Shown piece by piece: positions 9,901 to 22,254 of a DNA stretch of 64,000 bases; the first letter of the stretch is position 1, and every line of letters starts with the position of its first letter. Made by a program: the position numbers and the translations under genes. This DNA comes from Volvox africanus. Lineage: Eukaryota; Chlorophyta; Chlorophyceae; Chlamydomonadales; Volvocaceae. The stretch covers positions 2,013,501-2,077,500 of the forward strand of contig BSDZ01000024.1 of NCBI GenBank assembly GCA_030268105.1. The letters run 5' to 3'. A model generated the notes under the pieces. That model worked only from the letters and a program-made list of their open reading frames with translations, ran no database searches and was not told the origin of the DNA.

Positions 9901-12900
9901 CTTGCGCTGCAGCTCGTGTGAAAGCAGCGTGTAGAACTCCAGGGTGGGGCCCAGGCCGGTGCCCACCTCGCCAAAATATTCGAGCTCCAGTACGGCACGG
10001 CTGCGGGCGTACAGCTCCATCACCTTGGCGGCTGATTCCAGGATACGCTTGCGGGATACACGTACCTAAGGAGCAGGGAGAGGAGTAGGGTACGGAGCAG
10101 GGTACGAAACAGGATAAGGAGCAGGATAAGGAGCAGGGAGAGTTGGATGATAAAGAGATAAGAGACAGCGCCGAACAAGTTACAAGTTCAAGCCATTTTG
10201 AACCAAGGCTTGATGCTGCAAATATTACAGTAGCTATTCAAGGTAATCACGATATTGTAGTGCTAGACGGCAAGGTAAAAAGCTTTGCTGAAAAGCTTAC
10301 GGCAGAAAATACGGTAAAAGCCATTCAGGGAGTTAAAGCGATAGTAAATGAAATTAAGGTTGATCCTTTGCACTATAAGAAAACCGACTCTGAAATCGCA
10401 ACAGATACAATTAACGCCTTAAAATCAAGTGTATGGGTGCCGGCCCAAAAAAATAAAAACCTTAGTAAAAGACGCGGTGGTGACTTTGTCCGGTGAAGTT
10501 GAATGGCAATATGAAAAAACTGCTGCTTTTACAGCTGTTAAAAATCTATGGGGAATAAAATCAATAAATAATGAAATAACGGTCAAGCCTTCTATTACCA
10601 TTAATGAAGATAAAATAAGACAGGAAATTACTAAAGAGTTTGAAAGGCATGCTCGCCTTGATGTTTCACGTATTAAAATAAAAATACAGGGGAAGAAAAT
10701 CACCGTTGAAGGGGAGGTATCTAATTTCGATGAAATGGATATAGCCGAAGATGCTGCATGGGCAATACCGGGTGTAGCAGAAGTCAAGAATGAGTTAGTA
10801 GCTGACTGAACCACCCTCAGCTTAGAGCTGCGGGTGGTTCAGTTTTGCTACGAACTGTACGCCACGACATGCAGATGTCAGTAGGGTAAAATGAAAAACT
10901 CCATCCTGCCCTGCCTGTGATCCCCCGCCCCCCTAATCTCGCTTCACCCCGACTTACTTTTTGACGCTGCAGACGACCGACCCGCAGCTCTCTCCCGTCA
11001 CGGTCCGCTGCCCCGTGCCCTGTCCCCGGTCCCCCTCCCGCCTCCGCCGTGTGCAGCTGCTGCATATGCTGCAGAGCGCGACCCAAACCGAAGGCGGTGC
11101 AATAGAAGTAGCGCTTGCGGATCTCGAACGGGAACAGGAAGCGGCACGGCGCGGCCAGGGCGGCGCACCAGGAGGGCATGCCGCCGCCGCAGATGGACAG
11201 CACGTCCTGTGGGTTTAGTGCGGGGTCAGAAGGCGGGGGATGGGGCAACAGTACGACACAATGAGCACAATGCAGCCAAGACCCTCATCAGGTAAAATTA
11301 CGGGAAGGAGAAGATGGCGAAGCATGGGAGGAGAGATGACGCGGCGGAGGCCAGGAGGAGAGGAGCGGAGGTGCGATGGGCGGACAGCGAAGGGGGATAA
11401 GGGAAAACGCATGAACGCATCCCTCCTAGTATCCACCTTGACGCAGACAACAGCCGCCTCACAGACCCATCTGTTTACTGCACATGTTGTTAAGCCATGG
11501 ATACTAGCGCCAAGTTCAGTTGGACAATCCTGCTAAGAGGGAAAAAGGCAGCACCTAAATGGTTGGTAAGACCGTTGACGCCCGGTTATCGCAGCAAGCA
11601 GGTCCGCGCCACTGCCTCAATAACAAACGAAGAACACAGATGATGAATGAATCAGTGATATGACCAGACGTGCAGCATGCCGCACACTCATGGACTCCCA
11701 ACATCACCACCACCCCACCCCCACCCCACTTAGCACCCACCTTAAGCTGCTGACCTAGCTTGGAGGAGAGCTTTGCCGACACGAACTCGTCGCGGGGCAC
11801 ATGGCGAACGGCCTCCAGCGGCCCGGCGCTATCCTCCTCCGGTCCGCCGGCACCCACCGCGTCCAGCTCTGCACATGCACGTGGCCCCAACCGATTAACC
11901 GCCTCCAGCAGGGCCAGGAGGGCTAATACCTCCCGACAGGTGGGCGTGCAGGCGAGGTCTGACGGCACCCGGGGCGCCAGGAGCTCCCGCAGCGGGGTGT
12001 TACCCCAGCGACCCAGGCTGCCCGCAGTGGACGAAGACAAAAATGCGGAGGCCAAAGAGGACGTACGGCCGCCGCCGGCAACGCCGGATACAGATGCAAT
12101 CTCCGTTGGCGTGTCGGTGGCGCTGACGGGGCGGTAGTACAGCGTGTGAATTTCGTCCCATAAGCGCCGGCCGCGCCGTTGGCCTTGCTCCTCCTCCCCG
12201 TCTTCCTCTCCTTCCGCTGCCGCTTGCTGTTGTGTATTCACCTGCTGAATGGCTTGAAACACGGTGGAGACAGGTGGCAGCGCCAGGCGCTCATCGCTAC
12301 TCGTGCAGAACACAAGCTTCGCAGCCGCGGCTTCATGGGCGGCAGAACGCCCACCGGCAGCTGCGGCGCCCGTGCCAGCTCCAGCAGCTCCGGCGGCGGC
12401 AGCGGATGCCGCCGCCGCGACAGTGGCGGCGGAACGGCCGCCCCAGGCTCCGCCTGGCCGGCCAGGTGTGACGGCGGCCGCGGCCGCCGCCGCTGCCGTG
12501 GCTGCTGCTGCGGCGGCCGCGCCGCTGCCTGCTTGTGGCGCCATGGCATTGCCTGACGACGGCTGCTGAGCTGCTGAGCGGTCCTGATCCACGTGCAAAT
12601 CGTGGACATGCAGATTGCCGATGTCGCCGTCAACTACAGTAGCACAGACAAGCACTAATGTTACGTGAGCACCGACAATGCATGAAGAGGTAATAGAGAC
12701 ATGACATGCAAACCTCGTTTCCTTGCAGACAAGGATTTCTTGCAACACGGCAACACGCTGCGTAGCGCACCATCATCTCCATCCATGGCATCCTCGTCGA
12801 AGTCCTCATCGTCTTCGTCGAACATGGCGTCGCCACCGCCTCCGGCATCATCCATATCTGCATCGCCGTCGCCCTCATCCATGTCGTCATCGTCAACCTC

Positions 12901-15387
12901 CGGCTCGCTGCCGCCGCCACCCACGCGGCCCCGGGAGCTCCGGCGGCCCAGCCGCCCCGCGTCCTCCTCCTCGTCCGCATCATCACCCACATCCGTCATT
13001 CGATAGTCACGGTCCCCTCCGCCGCCAGTGCCGGTGCCGCCGGTTGCGCCCGCGGCACCACCCACAGTGCCTGTGGAAACGCCGGAGACCCCGTCCTTGC
13101 TGCTGCTGCTATCACCGGGGGCGGCGCCACCTGTGCGACGTTTGCTGCCGCGACCGGCGGGAACGGGCAGGGCACCACGGCGACGGGCAGCTTCCTCAGC
13201 CTCGGCGCGCTCACGGGCGGCCTGCGTGGAGAAGGCCATAAGCGACCATTTAAAGCCTACAGATACTCAAAACACGTATTGGTTCCGTCAAGACTCTTCA
13301 AGGCTATTACAATCGCGAATTACTCCTGCAAACAGGGCGCTCCTGCAAACGCCCTGTTTCGGTCCCAGGCCTTTGTACCCCTCTCTTCGAGTGCGGCCTA
13401 TTCTAAGACGCGCGGCCTTCTTACCTGAGACCGTGTCACACGCCGACTCGACGCACCGCCATCATCCATGGGAATGGGATGCGAACGGGAGCCGGGCAGA
13501 GGCGCCGCAGCCGCAGCCGCAGCCGTTCCGCCACCGTTACCCCCGCCCGTTGTGGCCGCCGATGTGCCCCCAGTGGCGGCTCCAGTCCCTGAGCCTTTGC
13601 TGCCAGCGCCGTCTCCAGCACCGCCAGTCGCTGCCGCTGCCGCCGCTGCTGTGGTGTTCGCATTGCCTCCACCACCCGGCGCCGCCGCAGATCCTTGCTG
13701 TTGCTGCGCCGCTGCCGATGTGCCACGATACACTCGCGGGTAGAGGAACTCCTCAATTGCCATCATGGTGGCCAGGGGCTCAATCAACACGATGTTGGAG
13801 GAGTAGTCGCGGAGGGAGTTGTCCGAGCCGTGGCGGCAAAGCCGCAACTTGAAGGGATGTGTCAGCAACGACAATCCACTGCTCAAGCTGCCGGGGTTCA
13901 TCGCGCTTGCGCTGCCGGCGCTTCCGCCGCGGCTGCCGTACCCGCTGCCGCTGCGGAAACCGCCGGACCCCGATGGTGGCACAGCTCGGCCGTAATGCAC
14001 AGGAAAAGTTTCCACACTAGAAAGAGCCGCCTGCAGCTTCCGCACGAGGCCCACGAGCGGCGGGTTGCAAGGGGCGCCGTCGGCGGGAGTCAGGCCGGCA
14101 CGCGTCAACGCCGCGATGCGTCGCAGGATGGTGGTGGCGCGCTCATCAACATTGGTGGGGGACGCTGCGGCGGATAAATCCGCACCGGTCAAAAAGTCAT
14201 AGACGGCCCTGACGGCGCCTGAGGAGACGCAAGGTGATGCAAAGGCAACGCAGGGAAAGGCAGAAGGAAGAGGTGAGCAAATGAATGGAGCAAGTGGACA
14301 ACGCCACCTGTAATGAAGTTGCTTGGTGAAAGCTTTATACGAGGATTGCTGTCTCTATAGGGGGGAGGGTGCCCCGAAAAAATGCGCCCCGAAAAAGTTG
14401 GGAGCGCCATAAAACAGAACTGAATTGTACTTCACCCCATTCCGCCCACCCGCCAGCGGCAGCTCACCGCTGTTAAGCAGCTCGAACACAGAGACGCTGG
14501 TCCCCGGTGGCAATATCCCGGGAGGGTCTGACGCCAACCCCACACTGGACGACATGCAGGTGGAGGTGGGGGACGCCGCCATCACCATTAGCAGCTGAGA
14601 CAGGGTGACAGTGGGTTCAGATGGAAGCCGCTGCAGCAGCGACCGGACCTGCGCGTCGAAATCACAAAATATTTGAAGTCCAAAAGGCCCCAAAAGGTAC
14701 TGAGGATGAGGGTGTGCGTGATAAATGATACGCAGGGTCCAACTAAAGATACGAGCCAAGGTGCTGTTCCGGGGAATCCTTGAGGTCGGGAGGTCCAAAT
14801 ACCAGTGGAGCACAAGGGACCGTAAAGTGGGTACCTCGTAGGGATTGTCGCGCGAAGCGCCCACCAGAGTGCAGTAGCAGACAGCTTGGGGCAGCCAGAA
14901 GGCAAACCAGGTGTGCTGGACATGAGATCGGCTTGGCGCTGTTCAACCCCGGTGTTAGTAGGTGCCCTAGTCCAGTGTCCAGTGTCAAGAGAAGGGTAGC
15001 GCCTCCTGCTGACGACACAGAACGGAACGAAGTCCAACTGTAACATAACAAGTCCATTCCCAAGCCCGCCGCCCCTAACCGCCCCAACCAGCACCTGACG
15101 GCCTCACCCGCACAAGTCCCTCTGTCTCCGGGGCTCCGCAACCCGAGTCATAATGCGCCCGCTTGAACCGCATAGCACGTGCAGCCAGCGCAACACGGAG
15201 TGATGAACCACCCGGGCTGCTGGGGGGAATGCGGAACGCAGCAGCCGCATTAGCGGCAGCGGTCGCTAGCGCTGCCACTGGACTGGCCGCGGCCGCAGCT
15301 GCGGTCGTGGTGGCAGGTGGTGGCTGGACCTTCTCCTCCCGTGTGGCCGCCAGTGACGGGGACCGTGCCACTGCTGAAACACAACAA

Positions 15388-15418
<31 letters not shown>

Positions 15419-18400
15419 CGGCGGAGAGGGCTTACGATGCTAGTCGAGGTCTCATACGGTTACGACTAATGCAATAACAGCAGCCGTGGCGGCTCGCCTC
15501 TTTCACGAGCTCTCAGTCAGAATTATTTAGTTTCCACCAAACACCTTGATCCTGGAAATGCCCTTCTCTTAGATTATTCATTGCTGTTGACAACACCGGG
15601 CGTACGGAGTGTCCAGGTCCCGCACTTTCTGCGCCTGCTTCCCGATGCAGGCAGACAGGTCCACGATGTTGGCCGCGGTTTACCCACCCCGGCGCGATTC
15701 CTCCACCGTTGACGCAGTTGTGCCACCGCGCGCCGCCACTGCATTGGGCGATGCGGACAGCGCCGGCGGCGGGCTGCTCACCCCTACCACCGGCGTCGCG
15801 GGCGTCGATGATGCAATCTGCTCGATAGCGTGCGCGACGCCCTCCTTCAGGAAGACGTGCTTGAAGACATCTGGCAGCTGAGCCATCAGCACCTCGCAGC
15901 AGTGAAGCGCCGCCGCCAGGGTGGCAGCGTCCCGCACCGCCAGCAGCGCCGCCAGAAAGGCCGCCAGGGGCAGATTCCGCAGTGCCTCACGCAGCTGTGC
16001 AGCGGGACAGGCCACGAGAATCTGGAGGAGGACTCGCAGCGCCCGTGCGCGCACCTGACAGCATGAGAGAGGTAGCAGGGCAGCGGGAGTGTGTTTCTGC
16101 AAGGCCTTCATGCAAGCAAGATGGGAGAGAGTGACGATACTGAATGCCAGAAGTACAGATATACCGCCTACCTGCGCCGTCATGCATGTTACCTCCTTTC
16201 CTACGACCTACCATGTCTTTGCGTATCTTTCCGGCCAGCTAATTTGCACAGCGAGCGCCCGTGCGCACCCTTCCAACAGGACACATCGTATCACCGGACG
16301 AATACCGCCACTGCCAGTCTGAACGTATCCGGGAAAGTAGTGAAGCCCTTCAGTTACCCAGCCTCTATCCACCTTCGACCCGAAAGCCTCATCCCCCACC
16401 TCAGAGATGACGGTCGCGCTGTAGCTGCTAAGCACGAGGGGCAGGATGTCGTTACATAGCTGCGCAGTGACGGACGGATTTGCCGACAGGTAGGCGAGCA
16501 GCTCCCCACCGCGCGCCGCCAGTGCCGCGGGTCCCTGCCGGCCACCGCCACCCAGCAACGCCCCAGCCACCGCAACCCCCTCTCCAGACTGCGTCTGAGC
16601 CTGCGGAAGCTCCACTGCTGCTCCAGATGCCATCAGCGTTTGGGAGTCTGGAACCGGCGGCAGAAGCTCCGACAGCAGCCCTAGCACCTCGTGCATCTGA
16701 TCGGGAGTGCGCAGCAATGCAGCGCCGCCGCCGCCGGCGTTCGGCCCCGTCATGAGGAGTGGCGAGGTGGCCAGCAGCGTTCGAGCGATGGAGAGGGCGC
16801 CGGTGCCGAGCAGGGTGACGGCAACTGAGGCGGAGCTGGCGGCTGCGGTGGCCAGCAGCTTTAAAAGCCCGTAGTAAGTGGAGAGGCTCAGCTGGCTGGT
16901 CATGGCCCCAGTCTCGCTCAATCCAATCTGTGCCACCGTGAGAGCACAGGACCGGCAGCGGCACCACCGAATGAACGAAGGGGTGGGTGCATGGGTATTT
17001 ATACGGCAAGGGAACAGGTTCTGACAGCTTTGTTGCTGCTCTACGCTGCTAAGGAAGCCCTCAAATGCTGGGTGAGCAGCAGTAGCCGCTGAGATACGGG
17101 GAGTATAGATACAGCAGTTATGGATGAAAGACTGAATGGGAACCCTCCGCCCCAAGCCGCCACACGGCCCTGCCTTTTCCGAGGTGTCCCCGCCTCACCA
17201 GCTGCAAAGCCTGCGCCACCAGGCCGCCAGAGGTCAGCGCCTCAAGCAGAGTCGGCTGGCCAGCAGACGCCTCGGCGATGTACGACAGCGACACACAGGC
17301 ATTGTCGACCACCTTAGCGTCCTGTAGTAAGAGAGACGATGGGGTGATTCAAATATACTTCTGGATGATTAGTGGTAATTGCATGGGCAATGTTTTGCCA
17401 AAACCGGTAGAACCACGATAAGTAACGCTAAGTACTACATACCCCCAGGGAAAGTAGCAGCTGACCATGTTCATATGTTGAAAGATTGTGAACAGCGGCG
17501 GGGATGAAGCCCAAAGGCGTCGGGTGCCCTGATCTCTCCTAAACCAACCCGGGCAGCCCCGGCACAAGGAGGTTACTGGGTTTCCCAACTTGGTTCGCCC
17601 CCTTGTCTGTCGTCAGGACTGCTTAGCGGCTGAGGTTCACCACTTTGCTGTTATCTTCTTTCTTAGCAGGGCGGGGCGATTTGCATTTCCAACTTCCCTC
17701 GAGGGCCTTCACCCGACTAGTAATCATATATACATACTCCCGCCCCCTGACTGACCGAGTAGTGCAAAAGGCCCGTGAGTATGGGAATCGCCTCCTTCAC
17801 GGCCGCCTGGGCTGTAGAGCTGGAGGCGGCGGACGGTGACATCGCCAGAGAGCGGCAAATATTGGCCGCAGTGGCAGTGGCTGTGCGCTGCACACCAGTT
17901 GGGAAGAAATCCAAATAGGACAGCACCTGCGGAGTTCACGAGGGAGCCAGCCAGAGACGGTCAGCCAGAGACAGGCAGGCGCATGTAGCAGATAATTGAC
18001 GCGAAACGACGGACTGATCGCGTCCCCACACCGGCCAGGCAGCCATACAGGGAAGTCAAATAGTACGGCTGGTGTGGAAAAAGGATATGAGCAGGACCGG
18101 GCGAGTGGCGTCAAATTAAAACTGGTGAAGTCAGATTCAAATGAAGGGGCCCGTTTGATGTTCCGCAAACCACCATGGTACAGCGGATCACCCCTACATG
18201 TATTTGGACTCACGGGATCGCGAGTATGACGCAAACCCCACAAACCCTAAACCCCCCACTAAACCCAACCCAGACCGAATCGAGGGGGAGCCAGACACAC
18301 AGCCACTCATCTACGAAATGTTCCGACATGGCGGGGTCGGGAATTGAAGTTCCGGATCTGGTTATGATGGGGTCACGGGGATATCGTTGTGGGGCCCCAA

Positions 18401-20969
18401 AGTGGGGCTTGCTCACCGCTAGCAGACCTCCATTTTGCAGAAGTGCCGTCGCGTGCTCGTGAGATAACTTCTCCAGGGCCTGAGGGAGAACCCAGGAGCA
18501 GTGCACCGCACCGCGCCGCAGGGGAACAAGCGAGACCGAGAGAGAGGGGAGAGACGGGGAAAAGAGAGATATGCACGCATGTGTCGAATGAGGCAAGGAC
18601 ATGACACGGGACAAAGGGGCGGAAGCTCACAGAGTTTGATCGCATGTGCACCACCCTTACCCTTTTTCTCGCGTCATTATTCTGTACGAGTATTTACATA
18701 CTGTTAGGGTCATCATCTTATGGCTTATCGGACGACGTCAACAGCACCAATGATGTACACCTGTTATGCACGCGACGCCTGAGGATCCCAACGGACGGTT
18801 TGTTCCTGTGGCCTGAGGGGTGCAGCCTACGTATGCTGTAAGTGTAAACAGACACGTTCGTTCGTGCTGTACCACTGTCCAGTAAATGCATATTTATGCA
18901 ACGTGTCCCACCACCCCCACCTGCAGCGACTGCTCTGCCAGGTCGATGTACTCAATGGTGAGCAGGCGTGCACAAAACGCCGGTACGGCGCCGTGCCGCA
19001 CGATGGCTCCGCACGATTGCGGCAGCACATCCGCCAGGAAGGTGAGGGCGCGGGCAGCCATCAGCATGATGTCCGGGTTCTGTTCCGAGTTCAACAACTG
19101 GATCTGCGGGGTGCAGGGGAAGATCACGTGTTGCAACAAGTTGCAACGAGAGGGGACATCCAAGTTAATGATGACGAAACAGCTAACCAGAGCTTAACCG
19201 CCCCGCTCACAGCTCCCTCCCCAACCATAGCCCGTAAGTCTGCGCTGCTTTGTCCCTGCGGACTGCCTCCTCCATCCTCCTCGTTCAGACAACGATACTA
19301 GTACTCCGTACACACAACTGTTCTCCAACGTGATTTTGGGTTTTCCCTCTTTCTTTCTCCCCTCCCCGCTGTCCGAGCCGGCCTTGTGGTTGACGTATTT
19401 TAAGCTTTTGTCCTCTGGAGCCCCTTCCCTGTGCGAAGCAGGACCTATTGCCTTTGGATCTACGGTTCCTGCTCACACAGCGGCCGGGCAATCTCTACAT
19501 AGCTTCATGGGCACCTTGCTGAGTCCACCCAGCAGCGGTGGACAGCACCCCGAGCAGAAGCCCGTTCTGGGTGTGCCGGACCTCACCAGCAGTGGCACCA
19601 TGCTCTCCGTGGGGAAGGCCGCCAGGTTGTCCTCCGACGAAATCGAGAGCAGCTCGTTTAGTTCCGAGAGGGAGGACAGCTGCGCGCCCTCGTCCTCCGT
19701 CTGTCGAAGGCCCTGCATGATGGCCTGCGGGACACCCGTCCCCGTGCATCCGGGACAAAGGTGCCGAAGCAGGGAACGCGTGCGCTCAGGGAAACTTGCA
19801 AAGCAAAACAACTGAACGGCTAATACGAAATGCGCAGTGGATAAGTGAGGAGGGAGTAAGGGCGGGTCGACAAGGAGGTTTAGGCGACGCACTTTCTGGG
19901 TAACAGTGTATGATGCTCATCCCCAACTCCGCTCCGTCCTCACCTTCATCCTGCTGCCCGATACGCCCCCCATAGGCATCATGTCGTCAAATCCGGCCCC
20001 TAGCTTGCGTAGTAAGCCTTGGAGGGCGCTGCGTGGCCGGACGGGAAAGGACGGATGGAAGCGCGACGCTAAACCGAGGCGTAGCTCTGGGGATATTATT
20101 CCATGCAGCACATGCTAGGGGTATCATCGCTGGGGCTTGGGAGTCCCCGCCCCGTCCCACTCCGCCCCGTTGGCTGTCAAACCATATGTGACCGATTGCC
20201 AGCGTACCTGCTCCCTACCTGCCCACGTAAGGAAATGCGATCCCGAAACGCCCGCGCGGCCGCGTATCGGCACACTTGGGCACAATCCAATGCTAGCGTA
20301 CCTGCCCGCGCCAGAAAAGTTCCGACCGAAGACCTCCGCTAGGTCCTGCATCCGCAGATGAGGCACTCGTGATTGGACACACCCGCCGCGCGTAACAAGT
20401 TGACCGCAGTCAGCGAATGTGAGACACACCTTCTCATCATCCATTCCCTGACCACGACCCTGTCGATTCGCCATCTCTCGTAGCTGGGAAGGCGTCAGTC
20501 GGCGCGCTCCTGAGCTTGCCTTCTCCGCTTCAGCCGGTGCTGATGCTAGTGCTGGTGCTGCTGGAGCTGGCGCAGGCTGGGAAATCGGTGGCGCGGCTTG
20601 AGGCAATGCGGCTTCGGTCTCCTCCTTCAGCTGTTGCCGCTCCTCGGCCTCAGTAGAAGGATCGCGTGCCTTTGCCCTATTCCGCTTAGTCCTACCGGCA
20701 GTTGTCGCGGGAGCTTGCGCTGTGGCAGCGGCTGCCCGCCTAGAACGGAGCCGAGTTACTGGGCCGCCGCTGGGAGAATTGGAACGCTCTATTTCCCGCG
20801 CTGATGCTGATTGTTGTGTGTTTCCGGAACCGGCAACCTCGGATGCCTCGTGATTTGGTGCAGCCGGGCTAGCCTTGGAAACGCGCCGAGTTTTGCGGGA
20901 GGTCTGCTGAGTGCCGCTTGGAGGAGCTTCTTCGCGTTCCTTCCGCTTGGAGGAGCGCCTAGTTTCCAT
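6964..20969 (-). CDS. UPL3: UPL3-type HECT E3 ubiquitin-protein ligase (22 exons, 2203 aa)
   Basis: Exons: 20969-20430, 20345-20302, 20028-19944, 19724-19587, 19103-18921, 18479-18417, 17926-17756, 17321-17199, 16927-16400, 16054-15688, 15373-15108, 14648-14468, 14218-13425, 13221-12771, 12633-11741, 11206-10958, 10065-9357, 8889-8716, 8388-8223, 7916-7785, 7624-7484, 7177-6964. All phases agree and the sum is exactly 2204 codons. The product transfers ubiquitin from E2 to substrates through a thioester. The first 180 residues are basic (RKRK-type runs, likely nuclear). Armadillo repeats follow (about 220-750, with [10 protein letters not shown] and [11 protein letters not shown]), then an acidic Asp/Glu stretch (about 1162-1311). 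The HECT domain runs from about 1693 to the end with [13 protein letters not shown], a Gln/Glu-rich N-lobe insert, [12 protein letters not shown] and catalytic Cys2170 in [11 protein letters not shown]. Arabidopsis UPL3/KAKTUS is the close relative by domain order. Start: first in-frame ATG. The intron 10066-10957 contains a foreign gene. Confidence 0.95.
10066..10142. repeat. Purine-rich GGAGCAGGATAA imperfect repeat
   Basis: Imperfect copies of a 10-12 base purine unit (GGAGCAGGGTAC / GGAGCAGGATAA) fill the space between the UPL3 intron border and the BON gene. The composition is host-like. The sequence AAGGAG at 10128-10133 sits about 10 bases before the TTG that opens the BON frame and could mimic a Shine-Dalgarno site, but it belongs to the repeat. 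The BON frame is open through the whole repeat. Confidence 0.7.
10143..10809 (+). pseudogene. Bacterial-type triple BON-domain protein inside a UPL3 intron (frameshifted)
   Basis: Two overlapping frames, 10143-about 10455 and about 10440-10809, join into one protein of about 222 residues if a single-base slip in an A7 run near 10446-10453 is allowed. It has three BON (OsmY-type) domains: the first ends [12 protein letters not shown], the second holds [14 protein letters not shown], and the third holds [13 protein letters not shown] and [13 protein letters not shown] proteins bind membranes or phospholipids, usually in the periplasm of Gram-negative bacteria; no signal peptide is visible here. 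The DNA is AT-rich (AAA and ATA codons), intronless and opposite in orientation to UPL3, unlike every neighbouring exon. It starts at TTG 10143 or was joined to host repeat at its 5' end, and is followed by an intrinsic-terminator hairpin. The best reading is a recent insertion from a bacterium, possibly an endosymbiont. Contamination or misassembly is the alternative. Confidence 0.9.
10806..10848 (+). terminator. Rho-independent terminator hairpin after BON gene
   Basis: An inverted repeat begins CTGAACCACC at the BON stop codon and closes GGGTGGTTCAG. It gives a 17-bp stem with one mismatch and a 3-base TAG loop, followed directly by TTTTGCT. This is the standard form of a bacterial intrinsic terminator and has no evident role in an algal intron. 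Confidence 0.85.
15381..15419. repeat. CAA/CAG trinucleotide repeat next to splice acceptor
   Basis: (CAA)4(CAG)n run in the UPL3 intron between exons 15688-16054 and 15108-15373. Read on the minus strand it is a (CTG)n(TTG)n tract that serves as the pyrimidine-containing tract just before the acceptor TTTCAG. Confidence 0.85.
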
Positions 20970-22254
20970 GACGCACCTCACCGAAGGGGCGAGGCGCAAC
21001 GCTCACCGACATAAGGAAAGAAGGCAAGTTCCCAAACAAGGTCACCTTGCCACAGGCTCCAGACAAGAACGGAAAAGAGAAATTTTTTACAAAACAGCCT
21101 CACAACATTGGTGGATCATGCATTAGGAAGCCTTCAAGTTGCTTACTTCATAGGTACGGCTTTTGGGCCCCTCTGTTGGGAGTTTAGAGAGCACCCCCAA
21201 ATTGCCAAAATCCCTATCCATATGCTCAGTCTTTAAATTTTGTCCTTTAATACGCGGATTATACCGACAGACCGCGTCGCAGTCAACCACCACGATAGAT
21301 AGCACACCCCTTGCGACAGCGCGAATGGCAAGTCTTGTGGTTTTTAGCATTATAAGTAAAATGTTACGTTAAGGAGGAACTACAGGTCAAAAATTGCTTA
21401 GGAGATTCCGGACTGGCGTTGGGCACACCCAGCCTTGAAGCGTTTCACCGGCACACTGCCGGCGCCTATTCAATCATTTAAGGCAAGTCTTAGTTGTCGA
21501 TTAATTTATTGGTGCTTGTCGGCTGTGGAGTGTTCCGATAGGGTTACGGGACAGCTGCCTTGACTGGCTTCTTTCGCCCAACAGCTCGGCCAAGTTTACA
21601 TTCTGTAACCGTTTTGCGACGTAAATTCCATGAAGCCGTTTCATGTTTATCATATCGTGCCAAAGGATAGTCATTTTTGGGCCAGCGGGACGTTATGACG
21701 ACCGGTTCGTTGCGGCGACCCAACTGCACTGTATGCGCCGCACGGCGGATCTTGCCTTCAATTTTTACGAACATTTTGTGAGGCCAAGGTTGTGCAAAAT
21801 TCATGCTGGAGCCATGTGTCTTGCACCCTAAGCGCTGTCGACATCCTTTTGAGCCTTGGCTCGCTGGTTTAATACAAAGGGTTCACCTTGGACTTTAGGG
21901 ACCCAAGGAGCAACAAAGATGTATAATTTTCCGCAGCCTTACCAAAGCCTTCTGCACATCTCCCAAAATATGCCCTATCAGCTGTTCCATTCGCGCTGCT
22001 TTGCGTTATACAGCTTTCATTACCCAGCTGACACTATCACCTTATTTATGTTTATTTTTGTATGCAGAGATTTCCTCCTACAAGTCATAAATAGGTGTCT
22101 GACATCGTGGTGTACATATCAGCGGACGTGTTAGAACCCCTCCGGCCACCGCGTCAAGGTCTTTAGACGCTCCCGGCTCCCTCCCTTTAGCTTCATCCCC
22201 TGGTGCCAACCACACCTTGTTCCTCGTTATCACTGCCAGCAAGCAGCTGTCGAT
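20970..22254. other. Divergent intergenic region UPL3 / DMP
   Basis: Shared 5' flank of the UPL3 gene (-) and the DMP gene (+). The 86-codon ORF 21804-21544 and the 75-codon ORF 21350-21123 (both minus) have a basic, coding-like composition, the second starting with an amphipathic MLKTTRLAIRAVARG. Neither shows a domain I recognise, nor splice links. Confidence 0.4.
21544..21804 (-). CDS. Hypothetical basic ORF (86 aa)
   Basis: ATG-initiated frame of 86 codons, Lys/Arg-rich with a strongly basic C terminus (KLGRAVGRKKPVKAAVP). The composition suits a small nucleic-acid- or ribosome-binding protein, but I recognise no family. It lies on the same strand as UPL3, in its upstream region, and could be a chance ORF. 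No splice partner was found. Confidence 0.25.
   Translation of the reverse strand: MNFAQPWPHKMFVKIEGKIRRAAHTVQLGRRNEPVVITSRWPKNDYPLARYDKHETASWNLRRKTVTECKLGRAVGRKKPVKAAVP

Noticed and set aside
12232..13852. Long plus-strand ORFs opposite UPL3 (for example 12723-13241, 13028-13852)
   Set aside because: Antisense shadows of GC-rich minus-strand exons. Their Arg/Pro/His-rich products lack domains, while the minus strand forms a phased 22-exon gene.
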